64,000 nt of DNA from Rouxiella badensis (GCF_002093665.1 NZ_MRWE01000001.1:124001-188000); one strand, 5' to 3'. Shown: positions 1 to 9,498, counted from the stretch's first letter. The notes: generated by a model not told the origin, from the sequence alone. Translations and numbers: made by a program.

Positions 1-259
1 CGCGGGTTGGCGTCAGAATCAATGCGCGAACCGGACGACGACCTTTAATCTGTGCGTCGCCAGTGTGGCTCAGCATCTGCAAAACAGGCAGGGTAAAGCC
101 AGCGGTTTTACCAGTACCAGTTTGTGCGCTAGCCATTAAATCACGGCCTTGCAACACAACAGGAATTGCCTGTTGTTGAATAGGCGTAGGCGCGGTATAG
201 CCCTGCTCTTCAACAGCACGCAGAATGTCGGCACTCAGGCCGAGAGAATCAAATGACAT
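1..259 (-). CDS. rhlE: ATP-dependent RNA helicase RhlE, N-terminal part (cut by window edge)
   Basis: DEAD-box RNA helicase that remodels structured RNA, with reported roles in ribosome assembly and RNA decay. Only the first 86 or so codons are present; the rest lies before position 1. The Q motif (GYTAPTPIQ, about residues 20-28) and Walker A/motif I (AQTGTGKT, about 45-52) are visible. The last residues before the edge (LTPTR) are the start of motif Ia. The ATG at 259-257 is the only start that keeps the family N-terminus (MSFDSLGL). In E. coli rhlE lies in the same wider neighbourhood but is separated from ybhL by ybhM to ybhF, which are absent here. Confidence 0.93.
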   Translation of the reverse strand, partial: MSFDSLGLSADILRAVEEQGYTAPTPIQQQAIPVVLQGRDLMASAQTGTGKTAGFTLPVLQMLSHTGDAQIKGRRPVRALILTPTR

Positions 260-619
260 ATAAGGAAAAGCTCCAATCCACTCTAACCCGAACAGGTTCG
301 GTGCAGTTTCAAGAATGGATGATCAGACGAGGCAAATGAGGATTACCACGAGGATTCGGCACAAACTGCAGTGCGCCAGTTGCGAGGATTCTAACAGATA
401 TCACGCCCCCGCGTGCATTTATATGATTCAAGCTGTAAATGAATCCGTCCAATCCTGATTTAACGATATTTTCTGCCGCCGATTTGACGATGTTTGTTAT
501 AGCATCGTTAATTATTATCACGCTCGTTTAGTTATCACTTTTTGTGATTTCATCAAAGCATTAGCTTGCTATGATTCCGAGGGTTAACTATTTCATCCAT
601 AAGGCAACGCCGCAATACA
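260..619. promoter_or_regulatory. Divergent intergenic region between rhlE and mdtG
   Basis: No gene is recognised in these 360 bases. They should hold the divergent promoters of rhlE and the mdtG-like gene. Two small inverted repeats are visible: CCGAAC-AG-GTTCGG at 288-301, in the rhlE leader, and ATCAC-T5-GTGAT at 534-548, upstream of mdtG. Neither matches an operator I know. A 70-codon minus-strand frame here (309-521) has no family resemblance. Confidence 0.4.
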
Positions 620-1822
620 ATGGAAACCTGGAAACTAAATCTAATCTCCGTCTGGCTAGGCTGCTTCTTTACCGGTCTCGCTATGAGTGAAATCCTGCCC
701 TTCCTGCCGCTGTATGTCGAACAACTTGGCGTTCATGACCACGAAGCTCTGAGTATCTGGTCCGGGCTGGTGTTTAGTGGCACCTTTATGGTTTCCGCCT
801 GCGTGGCCCCGCTGTGGGGCAGTTTAGCCGACCGCAAAGGGCGAAAACTGATGCTGCTGCGCGCGGCGCTGGGTATGGCGATAGTCATGGTACTACAGGG
901 CTTCGCGCAAAACGTCTGGCAGCTGTTTATCTTCCGCACGCTGATGGGCCTGACTTCCGGCTTTATCCCCAACGCCATGGCGCTGGTCGCCTCGCAGGTT
1001 CCACGCGACAAGAGCGGTTGGGCGTTGGGTACCCTGTCTACCGGCCAGGTTGCCGGGGTAATTATCGGACCGCTGTTGGGCGGATTCATGGCCGACCATC
1101 TCGGCCTGCGCACGGTGTTTTTCGTCACCGGTGGCCTGCTGTTTATCAGCTTCCTCATCACGCTGTTCCTGATTAAAGAGCGCGTAGTGCCGGTCAGTAA
1201 GGCCGACAGGCTCAGCGGGAAAGCGGTATTTACCACGCTGCCTTACCCAATGCTCATCATTAGCCTGTTCGTGACCACGATGATGATCCAACTCGCCAAC
1301 GGCTCCATTAGCCCGATTCTGACGCTGTTTATTCGTAACCTGTCCGGCAATACCGCTAACATCGCCTTTATCAGCGGGGTCATCGCTGCCGTGCCGGGGA
1401 TTTCCGCCCTGCTCGCCGCGCCGAAACTCGGCAAACTCGGCGACCGCATTGGCGCACACCGCGTATTAATCGCGGCTCTGGTGTTCTGCTTCATCCTGTT
1501 CTGCCTGATGGCAACCATCAGTACACCGGTGCAGCTGGGCGTTTTACGCTTCCTGTTGGGCTTCGGCGACGGTGCGCTTATGCCTGCGGTGCAGGCGCTG
1601 CTGGTCAAGTACAGCAGTGAGCAGGTCACCGGTCGAATCTTCGGATATAACCAGTCATTCATGTACCTGGGCAACGTGGCGGGCCCGCTGATAGGCTCTG
1701 GCACCTCCGCGTTGTTAGGCTTCCGCTGGGTATTTCTGGTCACCGCCATTTTGGTGCTCTTCAACGCGGTGCAAATCTGGTGGAGTTTCAGAAGGGTTCC
1801 CACCGGCGTCAGGGTTAAATAA
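620..1822 (+). CDS. mdtG: MFS multidrug efflux transporter, MdtG-like
   Basis: Inner-membrane proton-driven drug exporter of the major facilitator superfamily. The 400-residue protein has the 12-helix hydrophobic pattern. The MFS motif A loop [16 protein letters not shown] lies at about residues 67-82, and a degenerate second copy ([10 protein letters not shown]) follows helix 7. The sequence from [10 protein letters not shown] through [15 protein letters not shown] is close to E. coli MdtG (408 aa; fosfomycin and deoxycholate resistance when overexpressed). In E. coli mdtG is elsewhere on the chromosome, so its place between rhlE and ybhL is a lineage-specific rearrangement or insertion. The ribosome-binding site is weak (AAGG about 16 bases upstream). 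Substrate is inferred by homology only. Confidence 0.85.
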   Translation: METWKLNLISVWLGCFFTGLAMSEILPFLPLYVEQLGVHDHEALSIWSGLVFSGTFMVSACVAPLWGSLADRKGRKLMLLRAALGMAIVMVLQGFAQNVWQLFIFRTLMGLTSGFIPNAMALVASQVPRDKSGWALGTLSTGQVAGVIIGPLLGGFMADHLGLRTVFFVTGGLLFISFLITLFLIKERVVPVSKADRLSGKAVFTTLPYPMLIISLFVTTMMIQLANGSISPILTLFIRNLSGNTANIAFISGVIAAVPGISALLAAPKLGKLGDRIGAHRVLIAALVFCFILFCLMATISTPVQLGVLRFLLGFGDGALMPAVQALLVKYSSEQVTGRIFGYNQSFMYLGNVAGPLIGSGTSALLGFRWVFLVTAILVLFNAVQIWWSFRRVPTGVRVK

Positions 1823-1853
1823 TTGAATGCGGGTCGGCCGGTAAACTAAGGGC

Positions 1854-1887
1854 AAAAAAAAGGGGAGACAGCGCGAGCTGCTCCCCT
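1854..1887 (-). terminator. Rho-independent terminator of ybhL
   Basis: On the minus strand a GC-rich hairpin (arms AGGGGAG and CTCCCCT extended by CAGC/GCTG, loop TCGC) is followed by a run of eight T. It sits 17 bases after the ybhL stop and between two converging genes. Confidence 0.85.
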
Positions 1888-1903
1888 CTTCGACTCAATT
1901 AAT

Positions 1904-2614
1904 TTATCTTCTGCTGCCGAAAATGCGCAACAGCATCAGGAACAGGTTGATGAAATCAAGATACAGGGTCAACGCACCGACGATAGAGTATTTGCGGAAG
2001 TTGTCCTTGTCATTGACCGACAGCTGCTCACCCATGTTTTTCAGCTTTTGGGTGTCATACGCGGTCAGCCCCACGAACACCACCACACCGATATAGGTTA
2101 CGGCCCACATCAGCGCCGAGCTTTTCAGCCAGATATTCACCACCGACGCCAGCACGATGCCGATCAACGCCATAAATAGCAGGCTGCCCATGCGGCTCAG
2201 GTCGCGCTTGGTGGTGTAACCGAAGACGCTCATCGCGCCGAACATACCGCCCGCCACCACAAAAGTGCCGGCAATGGATGAACCGGTGTAGACGATGAAG
2301 ATGCTGGAAAGCGTCAAGCCGGTTAGCGCCGAATAAAGCATAAACAGCCCGGTTGCGACAGTGCCGCTCAGGCGATTAACCATACCCGAAATAACGAAAA
2401 CCAGGGCCAGCTGAAGAATAATCAGGCCGAAAAAGGTAATTTGGCTTGAGAAGATAAAACCGAGGATCGCAGGGGAACGGGATGCATACCAGGCGACAAA
2501 CGCCGTCAACAGCAAACCACAGGTCATCCAGCCATAGACCTGAGCCATATAGGCCTGAATGCCGCTGTTTGCGCGTTCTACTATCGAACCATTAGAGCGT
2601 GGATATCGATCCAT
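1904..2614 (-). CDS. ybhL: Bax1-I (BI-1) family inner-membrane protein YbhL
   Basis: Seven-helix membrane protein of the Bax inhibitor-1/YccA family. Function in enterobacteria is unresolved; relatives are proposed pH-sensitive calcium leak channels or modulators of membrane proteolysis. The 236-residue protein matches E. coli YbhL (234 aa) along its length, from MDRYPRSN to the C-terminal LLRIFGSRR. It includes the conserved late segment GLTAYDTQKLK with the aspartate typical of the family. As in E. coli it follows moaE on the same strand, with a 153-base gap that probably holds its own promoter. AGAGG nine bases before the ATG supports the start. Confidence 0.92.
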   Translation of the reverse strand: MDRYPRSNGSIVERANSGIQAYMAQVYGWMTCGLLLTAFVAWYASRSPAILGFIFSSQITFFGLIILQLALVFVISGMVNRLSGTVATGLFMLYSALTGLTLSSIFIVYTGSSIAGTFVVAGGMFGAMSVFGYTTKRDLSRMGSLLFMALIGIVLASVVNIWLKSSALMWAVTYIGVVVFVGLTAYDTQKLKNMGEQLSVNDKDNFRKYSIVGALTLYLDFINLFLMLLRIFGSRR

Positions 2615-2767
2615 GATGCTTACCTCTTACATGGAGGACAAAAACAAGGCTGAAAATGCAGCCTACCGGTACTCTTAGCCTATCACAAAAACCGGCTTCT
2701 GCGTGTGGCACCAATCACGGGTAAACGTTTGGTTTAACTTAAGCGCGGACCAAGACAGACTCCGCGT

Positions 2768-3232
2768 CTATGGCGAAGAAGACCATTTTTTAGCGGCTTC
2801 TTTATCGGTATCTCGTGACTCGACCCAGCGATCTCCATGCTCGGTGGCTTCACGCTTCCAGAACGGCGCGCGCGTTTTCAAATAATCCATAATAAATTCT
2901 GTGGCATCAAACGCCATGCCGCGGTGGGCACTGGTTACGCCGACAAACACGATTTCGTCGCCCGGATACAGTGCGCCAATGCGGTGATAGACGCAGACGC
3001 GCTGAAGCGGCCAGCGCTGACGCGCCTCGTCGACAATTTCAGCCAACGCCTTCTCGGTCATGCCCGGATAATGTTCGAGCGTCAGCGCACTGACATTATC
3101 ACCGAGATTGTGATTACGCACTTTGCCGGTGAAAGTCACCACCGCGCCGTCGGCATCGGATTGTGCTAACCACTGATACTCTTCGCCGACGCTAAAAGGC
3201 GCGGCATCGACAATAATTCGCGTCGCTTGCAT
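2768..3232 (-). CDS. moaE: Molybdopterin synthase catalytic (large) subunit MoaE
   Basis: Large subunit of the MoaD2-MoaE2 complex, which inserts two dithiolene sulfurs into cyclic pyranopterin monophosphate to make molybdopterin. The 154-residue length is normal. Recognisable parts are FTGKVRNHNLGDNVSALTLEHYPGM near residue 35 and the active-site region HRGMAFDATEFIMDYLKTRAPFWK, whose lysines contact the MoaD C-terminus in the known structure. It is the last gene of moaABCDE. Its ATG lies two bases after the moaD stop, so translation is probably coupled. Confidence 0.97.
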   Translation of the reverse strand: MQATRIIVDAAPFSVGEEYQWLAQSDADGAVVTFTGKVRNHNLGDNVSALTLEHYPGMTEKALAEIVDEARQRWPLQRVCVYHRIGALYPGDEIVFVGVTSAHRGMAFDATEFIMDYLKTRAPFWKREATEHGDRWVESRDTDKEAAKKWSSSP

Positions 3233-3234
3233 GC

Positions 3235-3480
3235 TTAGCCTCCGGTTACCGGCGGGAAAAATGCCACTTCATCGCCTTCTTTCAGCGAATGATCAGGCTC
3301 CACAAGCGTCTGGTTTACCGCCACCAGCAGCTTGCCGGACTCCAGCGCCAGCGCCCAACGTTCACCGCGCGTGCACAACGACTGCCGCAGCGCCTCAACG
3401 TCGCTGAATTCTGCGGCAACCTGCACACTGCCGGTGCCAATCAGCTCACGAACCTGAGCAAAAAACAGCACCTCAATCAT
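3235..3480 (-). CDS. moaD: Molybdopterin synthase sulfur-carrier subunit MoaD
   Basis: Ubiquitin-like sulfur carrier. Its C-terminal glycine is adenylated by MoeB and thiocarboxylated before giving sulfur to MoaE. The 81-residue protein ends in PPVTGG, the essential double glycine, and starts [14 protein letters not shown] as in the family. The ATG overlaps the moaC stop as ATGA, a typical coupling arrangement. Confidence 0.97.
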   Translation of the reverse strand: MIEVLFFAQVRELIGTGSVQVAAEFSDVEALRQSLCTRGERWALALESGKLLVAVNQTLVEPDHSLKEGDEVAFFPPVTGG

Positions 3481-3956
3481 TGTTCCGCCTTGAAGTCACC
3501 GGATTTGCCGCCGCTTTTCTCGAGCAAGCGAATCGGCCCGAGCACCATGTCTTTCTGAACCGCTTTGCACATGTCATAGATAGTCAGCGCAGCAACCGAC
3601 GCCGCCGTCAGCGCCTCCATCTCGACGCCGGTCTTGCCGGTCAGACGGCACAGACTCTCGATGCGCACGCGGTCAAATTCAGGCTGAGCCTCAAGCTTGA
3701 CTTCAACCTTGGTCAGCAACAGCGGATGACACAGGGGAATGAGGTCCCAGGTTTTCTTGGCCGCCTGAATACCGGCGATACGCGCGGTGGCAAAGACATC
3801 ACCCTTATGATGATCGCCTTTGACTATCATCGCCAGCGTGCTGGCAGCCATGGTCACAAAGGCTTCGGCGCGGGCCTCGCGAACGGTTTCCGCTTTACCG
3901 GAAACGTCCACCATATGCGCTTCGCCGGAGGCATTGATATGCGTCAGTGTAGACAT
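3477..3956 (-). CDS. moaC: Cyclic pyranopterin monophosphate synthase MoaC
   Basis: Converts the MoaA product 3',8-cyclo-7,8-dihydro-GTP to cyclic pyranopterin monophosphate, in the cytoplasm. The 159 residues carry the family signatures: [16 protein letters not shown] near residue 15, [14 protein letters not shown] near 72-85, and the segment [27 protein letters not shown] with the catalytic-site GVEMEAL. The gene sits between moaB (9-base gap) and moaD (4-base overlap). Confidence 0.97.
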   Translation of the reverse strand: MSTLTHINASGEAHMVDVSGKAETVREARAEAFVTMAASTLAMIVKGDHHKGDVFATARIAGIQAAKKTWDLIPLCHPLLLTKVEVKLEAQPEFDRVRIESLCRLTGKTGVEMEALTAASVAALTIYDMCKAVQKDMVLGPIRLLEKSGGKSGDFKAEQ

Positions 3957-3965
3957 AATTTCGTT

Positions 3966-4478
3966 TTACTTTCTTACGTGAGGAATAAAGTTACAGGGGC
4001 GATTACGGGCATCAAGCTGCGAAGAGATGATGTGCTCCCAGGCCAACTTACAGGCATTGGTCGAGCCAGGCACGGCAAAAATCACCGTCTGATTCGCCAT
4101 ACCGGCCAGCGCGCGGGACTGAATGGTCGCCGTACCAATGTCTTCAAAAGAGACCATACGGAACAGTTCGCCGAAGCCTTCGATTTCACGGTCAAACAGC
4201 GGCTTTAACGCCTCAGGCGTATTGTCGCCGGTAGTAAAACCGGTACCGCCGTTGATAATGACCGCGCCAATCTTTTCGTCAGCAATCCATTGGGATACTA
4301 CCGCCCGAATCTGATAAAGGTTGTCTTTACTAATCTGACGAGCAACTACGTGATGCCCGCACTCTTCCACCGCCTCACGCAGATAGTCCCCGGAAGTATC
4401 ATCGGTTTCAGTGCGTTTGTCGGAAACAGTAAGAATAGCTATCGAGAGCGCCTGAAATTCGCTGCTGGCTTTGCTCAT
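3966..4478 (-). CDS. moaB: Molybdenum cofactor biosynthesis protein B
   Basis: MogA/MoaB-fold protein able to bind molybdopterin. In E. coli its step is not essential because MogA does the adenylylation. The conserved TVSDKRTETDDTSGDYL, the GGTGFTTGDNTPEAL motif (binding loop) and FAVPGSTNACKLAWEHII are present. An in-frame upstream ATG exists at 4508, but I choose 4478 (MSKASSEFQ). It matches the E. coli N-terminus (MSQVSTEF) and is preceded by AAAGGGA at suitable spacing. That gives 170 residues, the family length. Confidence 0.95.
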   Translation of the reverse strand: MSKASSEFQALSIAILTVSDKRTETDDTSGDYLREAVEECGHHVVARQISKDNLYQIRAVVSQWIADEKIGAVIINGGTGFTTGDNTPEALKPLFDREIEGFGELFRMVSFEDIGTATIQSRALAGMANQTVIFAVPGSTNACKLAWEHIISSQLDARNRPCNFIPHVRK

Positions 4479-4497
4479 ATTTTTTTCCCTTTGGAGA

Positions 4498-5484
4498 TTA
4501 GCCGCCAATAAATGAGAGGTTCTGCGTCATGCCGGTATTGCCCTGATGCAGGAAGTGGGTCTGTTTCTTGCGTCCCAGTCCACCTTGGATCCGCGCCATG
4601 AGCGCTTCCTGCTGCTGGTCATCGGCCAGTAAATCACGCAGAGGAATACCCTGCTCACCAAACAGGCACAGGTGCAGATTGCCAACGGCCGAGACGCGCA
4701 GGCGGTTGCAGGTGGCGCAAAAATCCTTCTCATAGGGCATGATCAGACCGATTTCGCCAATGTAGTCGGGGTGAGTAAAGACCTGAGCCGGACCATCGCT
4801 GCGGCTGCGGCCCATCAGCGTCCAACCCTGCTGCACCAGTTGGTCACGAATGACCTGACCCGATACGTGATGCTTGCGGAAAAGGGAACCCCCGTCGCCA
4901 GTTTCCATAAGCTCGATAAAGCGTAGCTGAATTGGGCGGTCTTTGATCCAGTTGAGGAAGGTCTGGAGGCTATTATGATTCACGTCGCGCATCAGCACGG
5001 CGTTGACCTTAACTTTTTCGAAACCTGCGTCAAATGCGGCGTCAATTCCGCTCATCACTTCACGAAATTTATCCTGCCCGGTAATGGCGTGGAACTGACG
5101 CGCATCGAGGCTGTCAACACTGACATTGAGAGCGGTTAAACCCGCATCGCGCCATTGTGTTATGTCTCGCGCCAGGCGATAACCGTTGGTGGTCACGGCA
5201 AGATGCCGAATCTGCGGGTTTTCGCGCACGGCAGCGATGATGTCGGTAAAGTCACGGCGTAGTGAGGGTTCGCCACCGGTCAGACGCACCTTTTCGGTGC
5301 CGAGATTGGCAAAAGCGCGGCTCACCCGACGAATTTCATCGAGTGAAAGGAAACTTTTATTGTTGTGGCCATTGGGTTTATAGCCGTCGGGCAGACAATA
5401 TGTGCAACGAAAATTGCACACATCGGTGATCGACAGGCGCAAGTAATAGAACTTGCGCGCAAAAGCGTCTGTAAGTTGTTGCAC
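4498..5484 (-). CDS. moaA: GTP 3',8-cyclase MoaA (radical SAM)
   Basis: First step of molybdenum cofactor synthesis: radical-SAM conversion of GTP to 3',8-cyclo-7,8-dihydro-GTP, later rearranged by MoaC. The N-terminal cluster motif CNFRCTYC (about residues 24-31) binds SAM. A second [4Fe-4S] cluster is held by the C-terminal CATCNRLR with a later Cys in HLCLFG. The protein ends in the functionally important double glycine FIGG. The frame is open further upstream, but the start is best set at GTG 5484-5482 ([12 protein letters not shown]). This gives 328 residues (329 in E. coli), has GGAAAGG ten bases upstream, and leaves the riboswitch outside the coding region. Confidence 0.95.
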   Translation of the reverse strand: MQQLTDAFARKFYYLRLSITDVCNFRCTYCLPDGYKPNGHNNKSFLSLDEIRRVSRAFANLGTEKVRLTGGEPSLRRDFTDIIAAVRENPQIRHLAVTTNGYRLARDITQWRDAGLTALNVSVDSLDARQFHAITGQDKFREVMSGIDAAFDAGFEKVKVNAVLMRDVNHNSLQTFLNWIKDRPIQLRFIELMETGDGGSLFRKHHVSGQVIRDQLVQQGWTLMGRSRSDGPAQVFTHPDYIGEIGLIMPYEKDFCATCNRLRVSAVGNLHLCLFGEQGIPLRDLLADDQQQEALMARIQGGLGRKKQTHFLHQGNTGMTQNLSFIGG

Positions 5485-5489
5485 CTTGA

Positions 5490-5600
5490 TAACACCTTTC
5501 CAAATACGGGAGATGCGGGCATTTCTACCCAGCACCCTGGTGACATACGTCACGGCCAAGGCACCTTATTGCAGGCTGCACGATGAAATACACGGCAGAG
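5490..5600 (-). promoter_or_regulatory. Moco (molybdenum cofactor) riboswitch upstream of moaA
   Basis: The leader of moaABCDE contains, in order on the minus strand, CTCTGC, GGTGCCTTGGCCGTGAC, CACCAGGG and CTCCCGTATTTGGAAAGGTG. These are the conserved blocks I know from the enterobacterial Moco RNA motif in front of E. coli moaA. The last block includes the ribosome-binding site of moaA, so ligand binding would be expected to hide it. Identification is by recalled sequence resemblance and position; a covariance-model search would settle the boundaries. Confidence 0.85.
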
Positions 5601-5676
5601 GCAAGACAACTTAGGTACCAAGGCTAGGAGTTCAGTTTTTCCGATTTTAGTCTCCGGAAAAACACGGTTGAGCAGT

Positions 5677-5706
5677 ATTGTAGCGCCGCGAAAACGCGTT
5701 CGCCAA
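5677..5706 (-). promoter_or_regulatory. Probable moaA promoter
   Basis: On the minus strand TTGGCG (5706-5701) and TACAAT (5682-5677) are separated by 18 bases. Transcription would start near 5670, giving a leader of about 185 nt that contains the whole riboswitch. A perfect 8-bp inverted repeat (TTTTTCCG/CGGAAAAA, 5636-5662) lies just inside the transcript. The ModE-type site is centred about 58 bases upstream of the predicted start, an activator position. Confidence 0.6.
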
Positions 5707-5716
5707 GCGAACTCTT

Positions 5717-5740
5717 CGCTATGTAATTGGATATACAACG
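5717..5740. promoter_or_regulatory. Putative ModE-molybdate binding site upstream of moaA
   Basis: A 24-bp imperfect palindrome reads, on the minus strand, CGTTGTAT...ACATAGCG. It has the same total length as the site at modA in this window (28180-28203) and shares its outer arms (CGTT.TAT and TA.A.AGCG). In E. coli ModE-molybdate activates moaABCDE from such a site. Assignment is inference from similarity and position. Confidence 0.6.
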
Positions 5741-5963
5741 TTTTTTAGAGCACCGACCAATAAAAACACCTATGAAATCAATCGCCTCGTCGTCCCTGCA
5801 CTGACAAGTACGATTAATAACAAGTTAGCGAAAAATTAGGTAAAATTGTTTCAGAAAATTTTATGCCATCAGCACAATACTTCCCGCTTGATTGGCGAAG
5901 AAGCACGGCGGCAAAGCTGATTATTCTCGGATGCTTACCAGCGTAAGGATCCGGAGTGAGCAG

Positions 5964-6020
5964 ATGAAGCCCAAGCTGCTGCATCGCCAGCGAACGACGG
6001 GAAGCCAAGGAGAAGTATGA
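5964..6020 (+). CDS. Possible 18-codon leader peptide coupled to ybhK
   Basis: ATG at 5964 opens an 18-codon frame ([18 protein letters not shown]). Its TGA stop overlaps the ybhK start codon as ATGA. GGAG lies eight bases before the ATG. The geometry is that of a translationally coupled upstream ORF, but such a short frame can occur by chance and I recognise no relative. Confidence 0.3.
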   Translation: MKPKLLHRQRTTGSQGEV

Positions 6021-6925
6021 GAAGTCGGACGTTGGCCGATTTAGACAGAGTAGTTGCACTGGGTGGAGGCCATGGACTAGGGCGCGTAATGTCGTCACTG
6101 TCTTCGCTCGGCTCGAGGCTGACCGGTATTGTGACGACCACCGATAACGGCGGTTCCACGGGCAGGATCCGCCGCTCGGTGGGCGGCATTGCGTGGGGAG
6201 ATATGCGCAACTGCCTTAACCAGCTAATTACCGAGCCTAGCGTCGCGTCAGCCATGTTCGAGTATCGTTTTAGCGGCAGCGGCGAGCTCGACGGACACAA
6301 TCTGGGAAACCTGATCCTCCGTGCACTCGACAGCCTGAGCGTTCGGCCACTAGAGGCGATGAATCTAGTACGCAGACTGTTAAAGGTCGATGCAGAGTTG
6401 ATCCCGATGTCAGAGGATCCGGTCGATCTGGCCGCCATCGACGCAGACGGGCAACCGATCCACGGTGAAGTGAACGTCGATCGGATGATAAAGATCCCGC
6501 GCGAACTGATGCTTGAACCGCAGGTAAAGGCCACCCGAGAGGCGCTGGATGCCATCGCAGAGGCCGACCTGATTGTGATAGGCCCCGGCAGCTTCTTTAC
6601 CAGCCTGATGCCGCTGCTGCTGCTTAAAGAGCTGGCGACGGAGCTTCGACGCAGCCGCGCTCACATTGTTTACATCAGCAATTTGGGCAAAGAACTGAGC
6701 GTGGCCGCCGCGTCGTTAACGCTGCAAGACAAACTCAACATGATCGAAAAACAGATTGGTCGCCCCGCCATTAATGCGGCGATCGTCGGACCAGGGGTGC
6801 ATCTTGGGGAGGCGAGCAGTCGGTTGATTATTCAACGCCCGCTCGAGGCCATGGACGTTCCCTATCGCCATGACAGAGAACTGCTGAGACTGGCGCTGGA
6901 AGACGCACTCCAGCGCATGGGCTAA
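6017..6925 (+). CDS. ybhK: YvcK/YbhK family (CofD-like) putative gluconeogenesis factor
   Basis: Cytoplasmic protein of the YvcK/CofD fold. Bacillus YvcK binds UDP-sugars and is needed for growth on gluconeogenic carbon and for cell shape. The enterobacterial member has no firm biochemical role. The 302-residue product matches E. coli YbhK, with the nucleotide-binding [14 protein letters not shown] at residues 12-25, [10 protein letters not shown] at about 41-50 and the later [15 protein letters not shown] strong AAGGAG sits five bases before the ATG. It is transcribed divergently from moa, as in E. coli. A coupled upstream ORF may regulate its translation. Confidence 0.93.
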   Translation: MRSRTLADLDRVVALGGGHGLGRVMSSLSSLGSRLTGIVTTTDNGGSTGRIRRSVGGIAWGDMRNCLNQLITEPSVASAMFEYRFSGSGELDGHNLGNLILRALDSLSVRPLEAMNLVRRLLKVDAELIPMSEDPVDLAAIDADGQPIHGEVNVDRMIKIPRELMLEPQVKATREALDAIAEADLIVIGPGSFFTSLMPLLLLKELATELRRSRAHIVYISNLGKELSVAAASLTLQDKLNMIEKQIGRPAINAAIVGPGVHLGEASSRLIIQRPLEAMDVPYRHDRELLRLALEDALQRMG

Positions 6926-6932
6926 CTCTAAA

Positions 6933-7310
6933 TTAAGACTCGTCAGCCTGGTTTTTCTTGACCAGCGGATGGTTATTCCACGGGCTGTCGGCGGCCGGTT
7001 TGGCGCTGCTGGCCTTCTTCACAGCTGCTGGCGTTGAAGCCGGCGATGTCGAGCGCCTTTTGCTCTTGCTGCTCATGTCAGGCTTCAGCAACCCCTCCAC
7101 GAAATCCAGATACAACGTCTCAACCTCTTTGCGCGCCCACGGCGTGCGGCGTAAAAACTTCAGGCTCGACTTGATGCTAGGGTCGCTCTTGAAGCAGTTG
7201 ATATTCACCTGCCCCGCCAGCGCCGGCCAGCCAAAGTTCTCCACCAACACGGTGAGCAGTTTTTCCAGCGTAACGCCGTGAAGAGGATCTTTGGGTTTAA
7301 TGTCGGTCAT
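6933..7310 (-). CDS. VF530 family (DUF2132) DNA-binding-like protein
   Basis: A 125-residue protein. Its first 75 residues ([50 protein letters not shown]) form the VF530 fold seen in a Vibrio fischeri structure and described as DNA-binding-like. The tail (about 76-125) is low-complexity, rich in Ser, Lys, Ala and Pro, and probably disordered. The start at 7310 (MTDIKPKDP) is preferred to the upstream 7367 because family similarity begins there. The gene converges on ybhK with seven bases between stops. Function is unknown. Confidence 0.8.
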   Translation of the reverse strand: MTDIKPKDPLHGVTLEKLLTVLVENFGWPALAGQVNINCFKSDPSIKSSLKFLRRTPWARKEVETLYLDFVEGLLKPDMSSKSKRRSTSPASTPAAVKKASSAKPAADSPWNNHPLVKKNQADES

Positions 7311-7368
7311 TTGGCTGTCACCGCTAAAAGTTTGGGCCGCGAAGTCTAGCATAATACACCACCGCAAT

Positions 7369-7491
7369 ACTCCCTAGATTTCGTGCCGTGGGAAGGCGGC
7401 AACCGCGCGAGTCCCCGGGAGCTGACACAAGTCAGTGACCGGGGTGAGCAAGGGAAGCCAACGCCCCCACGCTGCGAAAGATAGGGGGTAT
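7369..7491. repeat. Intergenic palindromic repeat element between uvrB and the VF530 gene
   Basis: About 120 bases with short terminal inverted ends (tactccctag / agatagggggta). The central long hairpin has outer arms CCCCGG/CCGGGG and an inner CTGAC-acaa-GTCAG. Blocks such as GGAAGGCGGCAA and GAGCTGACACAAGTCAGTGA resemble a high-copy palindromic element I recognise from Yersinia, Serratia and related genera. It begins directly after the uvrB stop codon. Transcribed from uvrB it would fold and could act as a 3'-end stabiliser or terminator. I cannot name the family with certainty. Confidence 0.65.
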
Positions 7492-9498
7492 TTAGGATAA
7501 CGCGATAAATTGTTCGCGTAATGCATGCAACTCATCACGCGTATTCGCGGCGTCTTCAAACTCCAGATTCTGCGCATGCTGGTACATCTTCGCTTCCAGC
7601 TCGCGAATGCGTTGCTCCAGCGCCTTCGGCGTAAGTGCCTTGACCGTTGAAGCCGCCTGCGCTTCACGCAGCTCTTTGTTTTTCTTGAATTTCGGCTGTC
7701 CAAGCTGAAGAATGTCGCCGATTTTCTTGTTCAGACCCTGCGGCGTAATGCCCCTTTCGAGGTTGTAGGCCTCCTGTTTCGCGCGGCGACGCTCGGTCTC
7801 GCCGATAGCCTTAGCCATCGAGTTGGTAATCTTGTCGCCGTACAGAATCGCCTTGCCGTTAAGGTTACGCGCCGCACGACCAATGGTCTGGATAAGCGAA
7901 CGCTCAGAGCGCAGGAAGCCTTCTTTATCGGCATCGAGAATCGCCACCAGCGATACCTCCGGCATGTCCAAACCCTCTCGCAACAGGTTGATCCCCACCA
8001 GCACGTCAAACTCGCCCAGACGCAGGTCACGAATTATCTCGACGCGCTCGACGGTGTCGATGTCTGAGTGCAGGTAACGCACCTTCTCACCGTGCTCCTC
8101 GAGGTATTCGGTGAGATCTTCGGCCATGCGCTTGGTCAAGGTCGTCACCAGCACGCGCTCGTTGATCGCCACGCGTTTGCGGATCTCAGACAGCAGATCG
8201 TCGACCTGCGTGCTCACTGGCCGCACTTCAATCAGCGGATCGAGCAGCCCGGTCGGCCTGACCACCTGGTCTATCACGTCGCCACCGGATTTCTCCAGCT
8301 CATAGTTGCCCGGTGTCGCCGAGACGTAAATGCTCTGCGGGGCCAGCGCCTCGAACTCTTCAAAGCGCAGCGGACGGTTGTCCAGCGCCGAGGGCAAACG
8401 GAAACCGTACTCCACCAGCGTCTCTTTGCGCGAACGGTCGCCTTTGTACATGCCGCCTATCTGCGGAATGGTGACATGGGACTCATCGACAATCAGCAGC
8501 CCATCAGCAGGCAGGTAGTCAAACAGCGTCGGTGGCGGCATACCTTCGCCACGCCCGGAGAGATAGCGCGAGTAGTTTTCGATGCCCGAGCAGTAGCCGA
8601 GCTCGTTCATCATCTCAAGGTCGAACTGGGTACGCTGGCTGATACGTTGCTCTTCCAGCAGCTTGTTGTTCGCCAGCAGATTCTTGCGCCGGTCGGCCAG
8701 CTCGACTTTTATCTCTTCCATCGCCTGCACGATGCGCTCACGCGGCGTCACGTAGTGCGTTTTCGGGTAAATAGTAAAGCGAGGCACTTCCTGCGATACC
8801 TGTCCGGTCAGTGGATCGAACAGTGAAAGCCGCTCAACCTCGTCGTCGAACAGCTCGACGCGCAGCGCCAGGTCATCAGACTCGGCCGGGAAGATGTCGA
8901 TAACCTCGCCACGAACGCGAAACGTACTGCGCTGGAAAGCCTGGTCATTGCGCGCATACTGCAGCTCGGCAAGACGGCGCAGAATTGAACGCTGATCGAT
9001 GATCATGCCCTTGGTCAGGTGCAGCATCATCTTCAGATAGAGGTCAGGGTCGCCCAGACCATAGATGGCAGAGACCGAGGCCACCACTATCACGTCTTTG
9101 CGTTCAAGCAACGCCTTGGTCGCCGAGAGTCGCATCTGCTCGATGTGTTCGTTAACCGAGGCGTCTTTCTCGATAAAGGTATCGGAGCTCGGCACGTAGG
9201 CTTCGGGCTGATAATAATCGTAATAGGAAACAAAATATTCCACCGCGTTCTCGGGGAAGAACTCTTTCATCTCACCATAGAGCTGAGCCGCCAGCGTTTT
9301 GTTGGGCGCCAACACCATGGTGGGCCGGTTCAGGTCGGCAATCACGTTGGCGACGGTGAACGTTTTGCCTGAGCCGGTCACGCCCAGCAGCGTCTGGTGC
9401 GCCAGACCGTTTTCCAGCCCTTCTTCAAGGCGGCGAATAGCCTCAGGCTGATCGCCCGAAGGTTTGAATTCGGAATGTAGTTTGAATACTTTGCTCAT
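7492..9498 (-). CDS. uvrB: UvrABC system protein B (excision nuclease helicase subunit)
   Basis: DNA damage verification subunit of nucleotide excision repair. UvrA loads it, it clamps the lesion strand with its beta-hairpin, and it recruits UvrC. The 668-residue protein (673 in E. coli) has Walker A GVTGSGKT at about residues 39-46, the Tyr-rich beta-hairpin [10 protein letters not shown] at about 92-101, the DESH box and helicase motifs in the C-terminal RecA-like domain. It ends in the UVR domain ([17 protein letters not shown]) that binds UvrC. The gene is monocistronic here with its own SOS promoter. In E. coli it neighbours bioD; here about 1.8 kb including an ABC ATPase gene intervenes. 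Confidence 0.98.
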   Translation of the reverse strand: MSKVFKLHSEFKPSGDQPEAIRRLEEGLENGLAHQTLLGVTGSGKTFTVANVIADLNRPTMVLAPNKTLAAQLYGEMKEFFPENAVEYFVSYYDYYQPEAYVPSSDTFIEKDASVNEHIEQMRLSATKALLERKDVIVVASVSAIYGLGDPDLYLKMMLHLTKGMIIDQRSILRRLAELQYARNDQAFQRSTFRVRGEVIDIFPAESDDLALRVELFDDEVERLSLFDPLTGQVSQEVPRFTIYPKTHYVTPRERIVQAMEEIKVELADRRKNLLANNKLLEEQRISQRTQFDLEMMNELGYCSGIENYSRYLSGRGEGMPPPTLFDYLPADGLLIVDESHVTIPQIGGMYKGDRSRKETLVEYGFRLPSALDNRPLRFEEFEALAPQSIYVSATPGNYELEKSGGDVIDQVVRPTGLLDPLIEVRPVSTQVDDLLSEIRKRVAINERVLVTTLTKRMAEDLTEYLEEHGEKVRYLHSDIDTVERVEIIRDLRLGEFDVLVGINLLREGLDMPEVSLVAILDADKEGFLRSERSLIQTIGRAARNLNGKAILYGDKITNSMAKAIGETERRRAKQEAYNLERGITPQGLNKKIGDILQLGQPKFKKNKELREAQAASTVKALTPKALEQRIRELEAKMYQHAQNLEFEDAANTRDELHALREQFIALS

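Noticed and set aside
733-1803. Long minus-strand frames within the mdtG-like gene
   Set aside because: They are shadows of the GC-rich coding sequence; only the plus-strand frame shows a protein family and membrane pattern.
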